Of a stretch of 64,000 nucleotides of DNA, positions 1 to 8,202 are shown in pieces. This stretch comes from Pseudomonas neuropathica. GTDB taxonomy: Bacteria; Pseudomonadota; Gammaproteobacteria; Pseudomonadales; Pseudomonadaceae. Made by a program: the position numbers and the translations under genes. Every line of letters begins with the position of its first letter. The first letter of the stretch is position 1. The notes below the pieces were generated by a model, which ran no database searches, was not told where the DNA came from, and was given only the letters and a program-made list of their open reading frames with translations. The stretch spans positions 124,001 through 188,000 of the forward strand of contig NZ_JACOPX010000010.1 of NCBI RefSeq assembly GCF_015461835.1, given 5' to 3'.

Positions 1-387
1 GGTGTCGCCAGTGCCCACGGGCACCGTGGATTTCTCGACGATGATCAACGGCTGCTCACGATGGCGGGCAATCGCATCGCCGACCGAAAGCACGTAGCGC
101 AGATCTGCCGAACCGTCCTCACGCGACGGCGTACCCACGGCGATAAACGCGACCCGACCGTGTTGCACGGCGAGTTTTTCATCGGTGGTGAATTGCAGGC
201 GTTTCGAATCCAGACCCTCACGAACGAGGCTGGCCAGCCCCGGTTCAAAAATGCTGACATGACCCTGGCGCAACAGGTCGACCTTCTTCTGGTCGACGTC
301 CATGCACACGACATCATGGCCGACCTCGGCCAACACAGCCGCTTGCACCAGACCGACGTAACCGCTGCCAAATACTGTGATTTTCAT
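1..387 (-). CDS. ugd: UDP-glucose 6-dehydrogenase, N-terminal part
   Basis: Oxidises UDP-glucose to UDP-glucuronate in the cytoplasm, the substrate that ArnA then decarboxylates for L-Ara4N synthesis. The first 129 residues are present; the rest lies beyond the left edge. The N-terminus MKITVFGSGYVGLVQ carries the NAD-binding GxGxxG motif (residues 7-12) of the UDP-glucose/GDP-mannose dehydrogenase family. The ATG at 387 overlaps the arnF stop by 4 nt (ATGA) and has an AGGAG about 6 nt upstream, which fixes the start. As last gene of the arn operon it corresponds to pmrE of P. aeruginosa. Confidence 0.95.
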   Translation of the reverse strand, partial: MKITVFGSGYVGLVQAAVLAEVGHDVVCMDVDQKKVDLLRQGHVSIFEPGLASLVREGLDSKRLQFTTDEKLAVQHGRVAFIAVGTPSREDGSADLRYVLSVGDAIARHREQPLIIVEKSTVPVGTGDT

Positions 388-788
388 GGAGCACTCCTGA
401 ATTCGGGCGCACGAGCCGGACGAGTGTTGATGGTGATGACCCCGAGCATGACCAGCGCCACGCCCAGTGATTTAGTGAAACTGAAGGATTCGTTGAACAG
501 CGGCAGACTGGCCGCCAGCAGATACACCAGCGCATAGCTGATGCTCAGCAGTGAGTAAGCCCGGCCCAGGGGCAGATCGCGCAGGGCGGTGAGCCAGCAA
601 AGCATCGACAGGGCGTAGGCAAAAACCGCTGCAATGACCACGGCCAGCGCCCGCCAGTCGAGGCTGTCGATGTGCAGCCATTGTTCCGGCACGGGCAGGC
701 GGGTCATGCTCCAGCGCATGCCCAGTTGCGCAGCGCTGACGAGGAACACGCTGCCCAGCGCGAAGGTGATGCCGCGACGTTGATTCAT
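384..788 (-). CDS. arnF: L-Ara4N-phosphoundecaprenol flippase subunit ArnF
   Basis: Small inner-membrane protein that with ArnE moves undecaprenyl-phosphate-L-Ara4N to the periplasmic face. 134 residues, four hydrophobic segments, EmrE/EamA-like fold; it begins MNQRRGITFALGSVFLVS. A longer reading upstream is possible, but the ATG at 788 overlaps the arnE stop by 4 nt as at the other junctions of this operon and gives the usual ArnF length. Charged residues are concentrated at the ends and in the short loops, as expected for a four-helix transporter half. Confidence 0.93.
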   Translation of the reverse strand: MNQRRGITFALGSVFLVSAAQLGMRWSMTRLPVPEQWLHIDSLDWRALAVVIAAVFAYALSMLCWLTALRDLPLGRAYSLLSISYALVYLLAASLPLFNESFSFTKSLGVALVMLGVITINTRPARAPEFRSAP

Positions 789-1129
789 GACTGTTGCCCC
801 AGCAAAGCCACGCCGCCGATCACCAATGCCACGCCAAACCAATGCTGGCGGTCGATGGGTTCACGGAAGACGAAGCGCGCAATCAGGGTGATCAGCACGA
901 AGTTGAGGCTGAGCATTGGGTAGGCGATGCCGACTTCCAGACGCTGCAACACCAGCAACCAGACCAACAGACCTGAGCCGAGAGCGAGCAGGGCCAGCCA
1001 CAACCACGGCGTACGCAGCTTTTCGGACCAGCCCGACTCGACGCCGCGCCAGCTCTCCACGGCGTACTTCTGCGCCACCTGCCCGAGGCAGGTCAGCAGG
1101 CACGCGGCCAACAGCAACAACAGGCTCAT
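785..1129 (-). CDS. arnE: L-Ara4N-phosphoundecaprenol flippase subunit ArnE
   Basis: Partner of ArnF in flipping the lipid-linked aminosugar across the inner membrane. 114 residues, starting MSLLLLLAACLLTCLGQVAQK, with four predicted helices and the Q-V-A-Q-K pattern after helix 1 typical of the family. The reading frame is open 51 codons further upstream, but that part is arginine/glycine-rich and antisense-like. The ATG at 1129 overlaps the arnT stop (ATGA) and has GGAGG close upstream, so it is the start. Confidence 0.93.
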   Translation of the reverse strand: MSLLLLLAACLLTCLGQVAQKYAVESWRGVESGWSEKLRTPWLWLALLALGSGLLVWLLVLQRLEVGIAYPMLSLNFVLITLIARFVFREPIDRQHWFGVALVIGGVALLGQQS

Positions 1130-2778
1130 GACGCCTCCTTGGGCAGGATCATGATCACCAGGTTGCCCTGTTCGTAACGGAGGCCGTCCTTGGGCAACTT
1201 GTCGATTTCGTCCAGTTCGTCCTGCCCCTTGACGCGCATCACCACGCCGACCGAACCGCTGCGGCGCGCCTCGCGCATCCACTGTTGCACGTCTTTGGTG
1301 TCAACCCGCTGTTGAATGCCATCAGGATAGGCAAGGCCATATTTCAGTTCGCCTATCGTGTTGTACAACGCCACTTGCGGCGTTTTCAGGCGCCAGGCCA
1401 GTGCCGAAGCAGCGCCCAGATCGTTGCTCAGCAAGTGGGTGGTCTGCGCCAGTTCGGTGACGTGATGCTTGATGAACTGATCCGGCATCTTGTTGGCGAC
1501 CACCGATTTCGGCAGCGCCGCCGGCAACACCGCAATCAGCAACAGGCTGCCCAGCGCCGGTGCTGCCCAGCATTGCAGCGGCAGAAAGGCTTGCAACAGG
1601 TTGGCGATGATCCAGCCGATCAGTGCGATAAACACCAGCACCATGCTGTGCAGTTCGTGGTCGTAAACCGGTTTGGTCAGTTGCAGATAAACCAGCGCGA
1701 TCAGCAACACGATGCCCAGCGCCAGATTGAGCAGGCCATTGATGCTCAGCGCACGTCCTTGCTCCAGGCGCAAACGGTCGGCGAGCGCATTGCCCAGCAA
1801 CAACGCTACCGGCAGCAGGCACGGCAGGATGTAAGTCGGCAGTTTGCCGTTGGCCAGGCTGAAAAACCCCAGCGGCATCGCCAGCCAGAGCAGCACAAAG
1901 ACCACTTTCGGCTGCGCACGGCTTTGCCAGGCTTGTTTGAACGCGGTCGGCAGCAGCCCCACCCACGGCAGACTGAACGCCACCAGCAGTGGCAGGTAGA
2001 ACCACCAGGGCGCATCGTGTTGCGCATCGTCACCGGCAAAGCGGCGGATGTGCTCGTGCCAGAAGAAGAACCGCCAGTAGTCCGGCTCCTGAGCATGCAC
2101 CGCGAGCACCCACGGCAGGCTGACGAGGATCGCCACGGCAATCGCCACCGGGCCGAACATCAGCAGTTCACGCCAGCGTTTTTGCCAAAGCATCCACGGC
2201 AGGGCGATCAGCACCGGCAGCAACCAGGCGAGAAAGCCTTTGGTCATGAAACCCATGCCACACGCCAGCCCCAATACAGCCCAGGCCGCCATGCGCTTGC
2301 CGTTGGTGTGGCTGTCGACGGCAAACCACAGCGCCACCAGACTCAGGTTGACCCAAAAGGTGAACTGCGGATCGAGGTTGGCGTAACCAGCCTGACCGGC
2401 GACGATAGTGAAACTCATGTAGAGCAGGGCGCAGACGAAGCTTTTACGCGGTTCGTTCCACAAACGCCGGGCGAGCAGATAGCACAACAGCACGCTCAAC
2501 CCAGTGCTTAGCGCCGACGCAAAGCGCACGCCGAACAGGTTCTGCCCGAACAACTGCTGACCCAGCGCGATCATCCAGTAACCGGCAATCGGCTTCTCGA
2601 AATAACGCAGGCTCATGAAGTGCGGCGACACCCAGTTGCCACTGAGCAGCATGTCCTGGCTGATCTGTGCGTAACGGGTCTCATCAGGAATCCACAAACC
2701 GTGCGTGCCCAGCGGCAGCAGATAGGCCAGCAAGCAAATACCCAGCAACAGCAGTGGCAGCGTCCAGCGTTTAATCAT
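1126..2778 (-). CDS. arnT: L-Ara4N transferase ArnT, first copy
   Basis: Integral membrane GT-C glycosyltransferase of the PMT/GT39 fold that transfers L-Ara4N from undecaprenyl phosphate to lipid A phosphate on the periplasmic side, giving polymyxin resistance. 550 residues, about 12-13 hydrophobic segments. The acidic pair at the end of the first helix (D32-E33 in GLWIPDETRYAQIS) and the ANLDPQ acidic site further on match known ArnT. The C-terminal periplasmic domain ends in ILPKEAS. It overlaps arnD and arnE by 4 nt each. A second, clearly related copy lies at 14534-16249; fluorescens-group genomes are known to carry ArnT1 and ArnT2. Confidence 0.96.
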   Translation of the reverse strand: MIKRWTLPLLLLGICLLAYLLPLGTHGLWIPDETRYAQISQDMLLSGNWVSPHFMSLRYFEKPIAGYWMIALGQQLFGQNLFGVRFASALSTGLSVLLCYLLARRLWNEPRKSFVCALLYMSFTIVAGQAGYANLDPQFTFWVNLSLVALWFAVDSHTNGKRMAAWAVLGLACGMGFMTKGFLAWLLPVLIALPWMLWQKRWRELLMFGPVAIAVAILVSLPWVLAVHAQEPDYWRFFFWHEHIRRFAGDDAQHDAPWWFYLPLLVAFSLPWVGLLPTAFKQAWQSRAQPKVVFVLLWLAMPLGFFSLANGKLPTYILPCLLPVALLLGNALADRLRLEQGRALSINGLLNLALGIVLLIALVYLQLTKPVYDHELHSMVLVFIALIGWIIANLLQAFLPLQCWAAPALGSLLLIAVLPAALPKSVVANKMPDQFIKHHVTELAQTTHLLSNDLGAASALAWRLKTPQVALYNTIGELKYGLAYPDGIQQRVDTKDVQQWMREARRSGSVGVVMRVKGQDELDEIDKLPKDGLRYEQGNLVIMILPKEAS

Positions 2779-3659
2779 GCGCCTTGCACTCCCAGCCAGC
2801 CTTCACGGCCGTCGAGGGCGCCGCGTTGCACGCGACCCACGGGCAAGGTGTTGAAAAACTCGGGCAGCAAGTCGCCCAGTGGTTTGAAGTCGATATTGCG
2901 TTGGCGCGCATCGGCCAGCAATTGACGAAAATCCTCAGCCATCAGAATCCCTTCTACTTCGGCGTGAATGGTGTAGACGTTGAGTTGTTGCGGGCGAAAG
3001 TGATCAAGGATGAAACCGTTGAAATCCCGCGCCGCTACGATCGGGCCGACGACTTCGTCGAAGGTCGGCAGGTCCACCGGAATCTGCGGGGTGCCCGGCG
3101 TGCCGTCGGCCAGCATCGGACGAAACAGACGCGACCCCCGGCAATCGCTGTTGTAGCGAAAGCCGAAGGCTTGCTTGGCCTCGATCACGCGTTCGTCCGC
3201 ACGCCAACCGGCGGCGGCCGAGCACTCGACTTTCTCGCCGAGAATGTCGCTCAAGGTGTCGACGCCCTGACGGATCTGCTCGATCAATTGCGCATTGCTC
3301 CAGCGCCCGGCATTGGCCTGCCAGCCGTGGTGATCCCACGCATGCAGGCCCACTTCATGACCAGCGTCGCGGGCCTGACGCATCAGGTGCCCGAGATCGC
3401 GGCCGATCGGCTTGCCCGGCCACGCGGTGCCGGCGAGCAGAATGTCCCAGCCGTACAGGCCGGCAGCATTGGATCGGAGCATTTTCCAGAGAAACTGCGG
3501 GCGGATCAGGCGCCACAGATGCCGGCCCATGTTGTCCGGGCCGACACTGAAGAAGAACGTTGCCTTGATCTGCGCCTCGTCGAGCATTTCCAGCAGCCGC
3601 GGCACACCTTCACGGGTGCCGCGGTAGGTGTCGACGTCGATACGAAGTCCTGCCTGCAT
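2775..3659 (-). CDS. arnD: 4-deoxy-4-formamido-L-arabinose-phosphoundecaprenol deformylase
   Basis: Removes the formyl group from undecaprenyl-phosphate-L-Ara4FN at the membrane, releasing the amine. 294 residues of the polysaccharide deacetylase (NodB) family: the metal-site aspartates lie in RIDVDTYRGT near residue 8-10 and the histidines in HEVGLHAWDHHGW (about 101-113). The ATG overlaps the arnA TAA by one base (TAATG) and the stop overlaps arnT by 4 nt. Length and sequence are ordinary for ArnD. Confidence 0.95.
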   Translation of the reverse strand: MQAGLRIDVDTYRGTREGVPRLLEMLDEAQIKATFFFSVGPDNMGRHLWRLIRPQFLWKMLRSNAAGLYGWDILLAGTAWPGKPIGRDLGHLMRQARDAGHEVGLHAWDHHGWQANAGRWSNAQLIEQIRQGVDTLSDILGEKVECSAAAGWRADERVIEAKQAFGFRYNSDCRGSRLFRPMLADGTPGTPQIPVDLPTFDEVVGPIVAARDFNGFILDHFRPQQLNVYTIHAEVEGILMAEDFRQLLADARQRNIDFKPLGDLLPEFFNTLPVGRVQRGALDGREGWLGVQGA

Positions 3660-5650
3660 TACTTCTTGTCCGCGATTTCGAGCATGGCCTCGCGCAAGAA
3701 GAAATCGAGCGTATTGCCGATGGTCTCGCGCATTTCCACGGTCGGCGTCCAGTCGAGCAGACGCTTGGCGTTGGCAATGCTGGGTTTACGGTGCTCCACG
3801 TCCTGGTAACCGGCACCGTAGAACGCCTTGCTTTCCACGTCGCGGAAACCGGCGAACGGCGGGAAGTTGTCACGCAGCGGGTGCGCTTCGAACTGACGCA
3901 GTAGCTCTTCGCCTAACTGACGGATGCTGGCTTCGTTATCCGGGTTGCCGATGTTGATGATCTGGCCGTTGCAGGCGTCGTTGTCGTTATCGATGATCCG
4001 CGCCAGTGCCTCGACGCCGTCAGCGATGTCGGTGAAGCAGCGTTTCTGCTCGCCACCGTCGAACAGGCGAATCGGCGTGCCTTCGACCAGGTTGAGGATC
4101 AACTGGGTGATGGCCCGGGAGCTGCCGATGCGGGCCGAGTCCAGACGGTCAAGGCGCGGGCCCATCCAGTTGAACGGGCGGAACAGGGTGAAATTCAAGC
4201 CCTTGGCGCCGTAGGCCCAGATCACCCGGTCCAGCAGTTGCTTGGACACGGAGTAGATCCAGCGCTGCTTGTTGATCGGGCCGACCACCAGGTTGGAAGT
4301 GTCTTCATCGAAGTGTTTGTCCTGGCACATGCCATAGACTTCCGAGGTCGACGGGAAGATCACGCGCTTGTTGTACTTGACGCAGTAGCGCACCAGTTTC
4401 AGGTTTTCTTCGAAGTCGAGTTCGAACACACGCAGCGGGTTGCGGGTGTATTCGATCGGCGTGGCGATGGCCACCAGCGGCAGGACCACGTCGCATTTCT
4501 TGATGTGGTATTCGATCCACTCGGAGTGAATGCTGATGTCGCCTTCGACGTAGTGGAAGTGCGGATGGCTGCGCAGACGGTCGATGGCGTCGGAACCGAT
4601 GTCCAGACCATAGACTTCATAGCGGTCATCGCGCAGCAGGCGCTCGGACAAGTGATTGCCGATAAAACCGTTGACGCCAAGGATCAGCACGCGAGTGCGA
4701 CGTGGCGCACGGCCGGATTCGGCACCGCGCAACAGCGAGCCGTCGACCAGGCCGAGTTCGTTGGCCAGTTGTGGGCCACTGAGGAACAGGCCGTTGTCGT
4801 TGCGCTGGCCGGAGAGGATCACCAGCGAGTCTTCGCCACAGGCAATGCGCAGTGGATCGACGCTGATCACCCGGCCCGGCGCCTGACCGTCGTTGCCTTT
4901 GACGACTTCGGCGCTCCAGACGATGAGTTTGTGCTCGCCGACCGCGCAAAACGCGCCCGGATACGGTTGGGTCACCGCCCGCACCAGGTTGAACAACTGC
5001 TCGGCCGGTTTGGCCCAGAGCAGTTTGCCGTCCGCTGCGGTGCGACGCCCGAATACAGTGGCTTTCGATTCGTCCTGCGCGGTTTCGCTGATTTTGCCTT
5101 GCAGCATGGCCGGCAAGGTGTCGCGCAGCAGATCCGTCGCGGCGATACGCAGCTTGCCGTGCAGGCTCAAAGCGGTGTCGCTGCGTTCGATGGCGACACG
5201 CTGCTGGGCAATGATGGCGCCGGCATCGGCACGTTTGACCATGCGGTGCAAAGTGACGCCGGTTTCGCTTTCGCCGTTGACCAGTACCCAGTTGGCTGGG
5301 GCGCGGCCACGGTAGCTTGGCAGCAGCGAACCGTGCAGGTTGAACGCACCTTTTTTGGCCACGGCCAGTAACGACTCGCTCAGCAGGTTGCGGTAGTAGA
5401 AAGAGAACATGTACTCAGGGGCGAGCTTGGCAATCCGCTCGATCCACAACGGGTGGTTGACGTCTTCCGGCGCGTGCACCGGGATGCCTTTGGTGGCGCA
5501 CAGTTGCGCAACCGATCCGTAGAACGCGTTCTCTTTCGGGTCATCGGCGTGAGTGAACACCGCCGCGATGTCGTAGCCGCTGTCGAGCAGGGCTTGAATG
5601 CCGGCGCAACCAATATCGTGATAGGCGAAGACAACAGTTTTTGCACTCAT
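3659..5650 (-). CDS. arnA: bifunctional UDP-L-Ara4N formyltransferase / UDP-GlcA oxidative decarboxylase
   Basis: Two cytoplasmic activities in one 663-residue protein. The N-terminal formyltransferase (about 1-300) shows N104, H106 (FNLHGSLLPSYRGR) and D142, matching the N102/H104/D140 triad of E. coli with an offset of two. The C-terminal short-chain dehydrogenase domain (about 315-660) has the NAD motif GVNGFIGNHL and the YSVSK catalytic pair. It makes UDP-4-keto-pentose from UDP-glucuronate and formylates UDP-L-Ara4N made by ArnB. It overlaps arnC by 4 nt and arnD by 1 nt. Confidence 0.97.
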   Translation of the reverse strand: MSAKTVVFAYHDIGCAGIQALLDSGYDIAAVFTHADDPKENAFYGSVAQLCATKGIPVHAPEDVNHPLWIERIAKLAPEYMFSFYYRNLLSESLLAVAKKGAFNLHGSLLPSYRGRAPANWVLVNGESETGVTLHRMVKRADAGAIIAQQRVAIERSDTALSLHGKLRIAATDLLRDTLPAMLQGKISETAQDESKATVFGRRTAADGKLLWAKPAEQLFNLVRAVTQPYPGAFCAVGEHKLIVWSAEVVKGNDGQAPGRVISVDPLRIACGEDSLVILSGQRNDNGLFLSGPQLANELGLVDGSLLRGAESGRAPRRTRVLILGVNGFIGNHLSERLLRDDRYEVYGLDIGSDAIDRLRSHPHFHYVEGDISIHSEWIEYHIKKCDVVLPLVAIATPIEYTRNPLRVFELDFEENLKLVRYCVKYNKRVIFPSTSEVYGMCQDKHFDEDTSNLVVGPINKQRWIYSVSKQLLDRVIWAYGAKGLNFTLFRPFNWMGPRLDRLDSARIGSSRAITQLILNLVEGTPIRLFDGGEQKRCFTDIADGVEALARIIDNDNDACNGQIINIGNPDNEASIRQLGEELLRQFEAHPLRDNFPPFAGFRDVESKAFYGAGYQDVEHRKPSIANAKRLLDWTPTVEMRETIGNTLDFFLREAMLEIADKK

Positions 5651-6672
5651 GAGAGAACCTGACCGGTAGTAGAAGTAGTAGTGGAGAGACCATCAACGGT
5701 GACTGCAGGCGCCGGCTCGGCGGCGTGGCTGCGCAAGACTTTTTCAATGAAGAAACGCGGGCGGGCGCGCACGTCGCTGTACATGCGTCCCAGGTATTCG
5801 CCGAGCAGGCCCATGCCGATGAACTGGCCACCGGTGAACACGAAGAGCACGGCGAACAGCACGAACATGCCGTCACCGGCCCAGTCGGAACCGAAGGCCA
5901 GACGCATGACGATCAACGCAAAAGCAAACAGCAATCCAAGCCCGGCCATGGTGAAACCGACGATGCTCAGCAGGCGCAACGGCGTGGTGGTCATGCAGGT
6001 GACCAGATCGAACATCAGGTTGATCAGGCGCATCGGGCTGTACTTCGAATCGCCGTGCTCACGCTCGGCGTGAGCCACGACGATTTCGGTGGTGTGGCGG
6101 GCGAAGCTGTTGGCCAGAATCGGGATGAAGGTGCTGCGTTCACGGCAGGCGAGCATTGCGTCGATGATCGTACGGCGGTAAGCGCGGAGCATGCAGCCGT
6201 AGTCGCTCATGGCGACGCCGGTGGAGCGTTGCACGGCGAGGTTGATCAGCTTCGACGGATAGCGGCGCAGGGCCGAATCCTGGCGGTTGCCGCGCACGGT
6301 GCCGACCACGTCGTAACCCTTTTCCGCTTCGGCGACCAGCCGGGGGATTTCTTCCGGCGGGTTCTGCAGGTCGGCGTCGAGGGTGATCACCACATCGCCT
6401 TTGCATTGTTCGAAACCGGCCATGATTGCTGCGTGCTGGCCGTAGTTACGGTTGAGGATGACCGCCACGAACGGGCTGTCTTCACGGGTCGCGGCTTCTT
6501 CCAGAAGGTTGGCGGACTCGTCACGGCTGCCGTCGTCGACGAGGACGATTTCATAGTCATGACGCAGCATGCGGCAGGCCGCTTCGGTACGTCGCAACAG
6601 TTCCGGCAGGCTGTCCTGCTCGTTGTAGACCGGGATGACGATCGACACACAGCGGATCGGATAAGGTTTCAC
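5647..6672 (-). CDS. arnC: undecaprenyl-phosphate 4-deoxy-4-formamido-L-arabinose transferase
   Basis: GT2 family glycosyltransferase that moves L-Ara4FN from UDP to undecaprenyl phosphate at the inner membrane. 341 residues: the N-terminal catalytic domain begins VSIVIPVYNEQDSLPELL and contains the DXD-like site in ITLDADLQNPPEE; two hydrophobic segments near residues 235-295 anchor it. The tail after about residue 310 is low in complexity. Its start overlaps arnB and its stop overlaps arnA by ATGA junctions. Confidence 0.96.
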   Translation of the reverse strand: MKPYPIRCVSIVIPVYNEQDSLPELLRRTEAACRMLRHDYEIVLVDDGSRDESANLLEEAATREDSPFVAVILNRNYGQHAAIMAGFEQCKGDVVITLDADLQNPPEEIPRLVAEAEKGYDVVGTVRGNRQDSALRRYPSKLINLAVQRSTGVAMSDYGCMLRAYRRTIIDAMLACRERSTFIPILANSFARHTTEIVVAHAEREHGDSKYSPMRLINLMFDLVTCMTTTPLRLLSIVGFTMAGLGLLFAFALIVMRLAFGSDWAGDGMFVLFAVLFVFTGGQFIGMGLLGEYLGRMYSDVRARPRFFIEKVLRSHAAEPAPAVTVDGLSTTTSTTGQVLS

Positions 6673-7817
6673 GGGCGTTTGTCCATAAGAGTGGCGATGG
6701 CACCGACCACGCGATCATGGTCTTGATCGCTCATGTCGGGGAACAACGGAATCGAGCACAGCCGCGCCGAGTTCCATTCGGTGTTGGGCAGATACAGATC
6801 GGGGTCACGCTGGCGATACCAGGTGTGCAGGTGGGTGGCGATGAAATGGATACCGGTACCGATGCCCTGGTCCTGCAAGCCTTTCATGAAGGCTTCGCGG
6901 TCCATGCCGCAGCGCTCGCTGTCGATGCGCAGGATGAACAGGTGCCAGGCGTGGGTTTGTGCGTAGGCGGGCAACGCCAGTGGTTGCACCGGCAGGCCTT
7001 CGAGTTTTTGCCGGTAGGCGGCGGCGAGTTCAGTGCGGCGCGCGTTGATCGCGTCCAGGCGCTCCAGTTGCACCAGCGCAATCGCGGCGTTGATGTCGGC
7101 GAGGTTGTATTTGAAACCCGGCTCCATCACTTGCGCCTGCGGCTTGCGGCCACCGGTCAGGCGATCGTAGGCGTCGACACCCAGACCGTGGAACTTGAGC
7201 ATGCGCACACGGCTAGCCAGGGCTTCGTTGTCGGTGACGAACATCGCGCCTTCGGCACAGGTCATGTTCTTGATCGCGTGGAAGGAGAAAATCGCCGTGC
7301 CTTGCGAGCCGACGTGGCGGCCCTTGTAACGGGTGCCGGCAGCGTGGGCGGCGTCTTCGATGACCGCGATGCCGTGCTTGTCGGCCAGCGCATACAGCGG
7401 ATCAAGATCAAATGCGGCGCCGGCGTAATGCACCGGAATGATTGCTTTGGTGCGTGGGGTGATGGCGGCTTCGATGCGCGCGGCATCGGTCATCAAGGTG
7501 TCGCGATCAACGTCGACGAACACCGGGGTGGCGCCGAGCAGGGAAATCATGTTGGCGGTCGAGACCCAGGTCTGCGACGGGGTGATGACTTCGTCACCCG
7601 GGCCAATGCCCAGGGCCAGCAAGGTAATGTGCATGCCTCCGGTGGCGGACGAAAGTGCCACCGCGTGACGACAGCCAACGTATTGCGCGAATTGTTCTTC
7701 GAGTGCCTGATTTTTTGGTCCGGTGGTGATCCAGCCGGAACGCAATACTTGCTCAACGGCTGCAATTTCTTCATCGCCGATACTCGGGCGAGAGAAGGGG
7801 AGAAACGCCTGACTCAT
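6669..7817 (-). CDS. arnB: UDP-4-amino-4-deoxy-L-arabinose--oxoglutarate aminotransferase
   Basis: PLP-dependent aminotransferase (DegT/DnrJ/EryC1 family) that forms UDP-L-Ara4N from the 4-keto sugar using glutamate. 382 residues. The Schiff-base lysine is K183 in FSFHAIKNMTCAEG, and D155 in EDAAHAAG should contact the PLP ring nitrogen. A GTG two codons upstream (7823) is in frame, but the GAGG sits five bases before the ATG at 7817, so that ATG is preferred. First gene of the eight-gene arn operon; a ColR-like tandem motif lies about 200 nt upstream. Confidence 0.96.
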   Translation of the reverse strand: MSQAFLPFSRPSIGDEEIAAVEQVLRSGWITTGPKNQALEEQFAQYVGCRHAVALSSATGGMHITLLALGIGPGDEVITPSQTWVSTANMISLLGATPVFVDVDRDTLMTDAARIEAAITPRTKAIIPVHYAGAAFDLDPLYALADKHGIAVIEDAAHAAGTRYKGRHVGSQGTAIFSFHAIKNMTCAEGAMFVTDNEALASRVRMLKFHGLGVDAYDRLTGGRKPQAQVMEPGFKYNLADINAAIALVQLERLDAINARRTELAAAYRQKLEGLPVQPLALPAYAQTHAWHLFILRIDSERCGMDREAFMKGLQDQGIGTGIHFIATHLHTWYRQRDPDLYLPNTEWNSARLCSIPLFPDMSDQDHDRVVGAIATLMDKRP

Positions 7818-8202
7818 GAACACCTCATCACAAACAATCAGAAGAAAACCAATTCACCGGATAGGATCCAATCTCAGCGTAGACGCAAAAAATACCTTTG
7901 CATCAATAAGTTGCTGAGACGACTTACCGTCGGGGTTCGGTTGACTTTTGTGGCTTCGCGCGGCAGTTTGGACGGCGCCGGCACGGGATCTGTTGGAATT
8001 AAGGTTATGCCCGTTTTTGTGAAAGGAACATGAAAAACCGGTCGGCGAATCGTTTATCTGAACCCTATACAGCCACTGTTCAGACTTCTGCCGCTTATCG
8101 TCATTTTTAGTAGAAAAGTCCTACAGAAGTGTTCCCCTTACACTGGGAATGTTGCAGTTATTAGTTGGTGTGTTGAATTGTTTTTACTCAAGGCCTTTAC
8201 GT
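7818..8202. promoter_or_regulatory. arn operon / recombinase divergent intergenic region
   Basis: About 385 bases between divergent arnB and the recombinase, with no convincing gene inside. It is AT-richer than the flanks. It holds the tandem motif listed at 8019-8037 and, at 8132-8149, an inverted repeat TTCCC-N8-GGGAA just before the recombinase. A single CTTAAT-like half site (near 7995-8005, minus strand) recalls a PmrA half box, but no second half is present. The promoters themselves could not be assigned with confidence. Confidence 0.5.
8019..8037 (-). promoter_or_regulatory. tandem ColR-like motif upstream of arnB
   Basis: Read toward arnB the sequence is TTTTTCAT-GTT-CCTTTCAC: two 8-bp half sites 11 bp apart, the spacing used by OmpR-family response regulators. 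It lies about 200 nt before the arnB start. The published Pseudomonas ColR consensus, as I recall it, ends in TTTTTCAC. A near copy in the same orientation lies before the Ais-like gene at 17111-17129. Binding is inference. Confidence 0.4.

Noticed and set aside
1285..2511. 408-codon open frame on the plus strand inside arnT
   Set aside because: Glutamine/arginine/histidine-rich composition typical of an antisense frame of a GC-rich leucine-rich membrane protein gene; arnT on the other strand is unmistakable.
7817..7823. GTG start of arnB two codons upstream
   Set aside because: The GAGG would overlap the spacing of the GTG; it is correctly placed only for the ATG at 7817.
7990..8010. PmrA box before arnB
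   Set aside because: Only one CTTAAT-like half site is visible; the second half at the expected spacing is missing.
4238..8033. Three long plus-strand frames (4238-5371, 5725-6726, 6717-8033) opposite arnA, arnC and arnB
   Set aside because: Each mirrors the third-position GC bias of the arn genes and has no family resemblance, ribosome site or operon logic.
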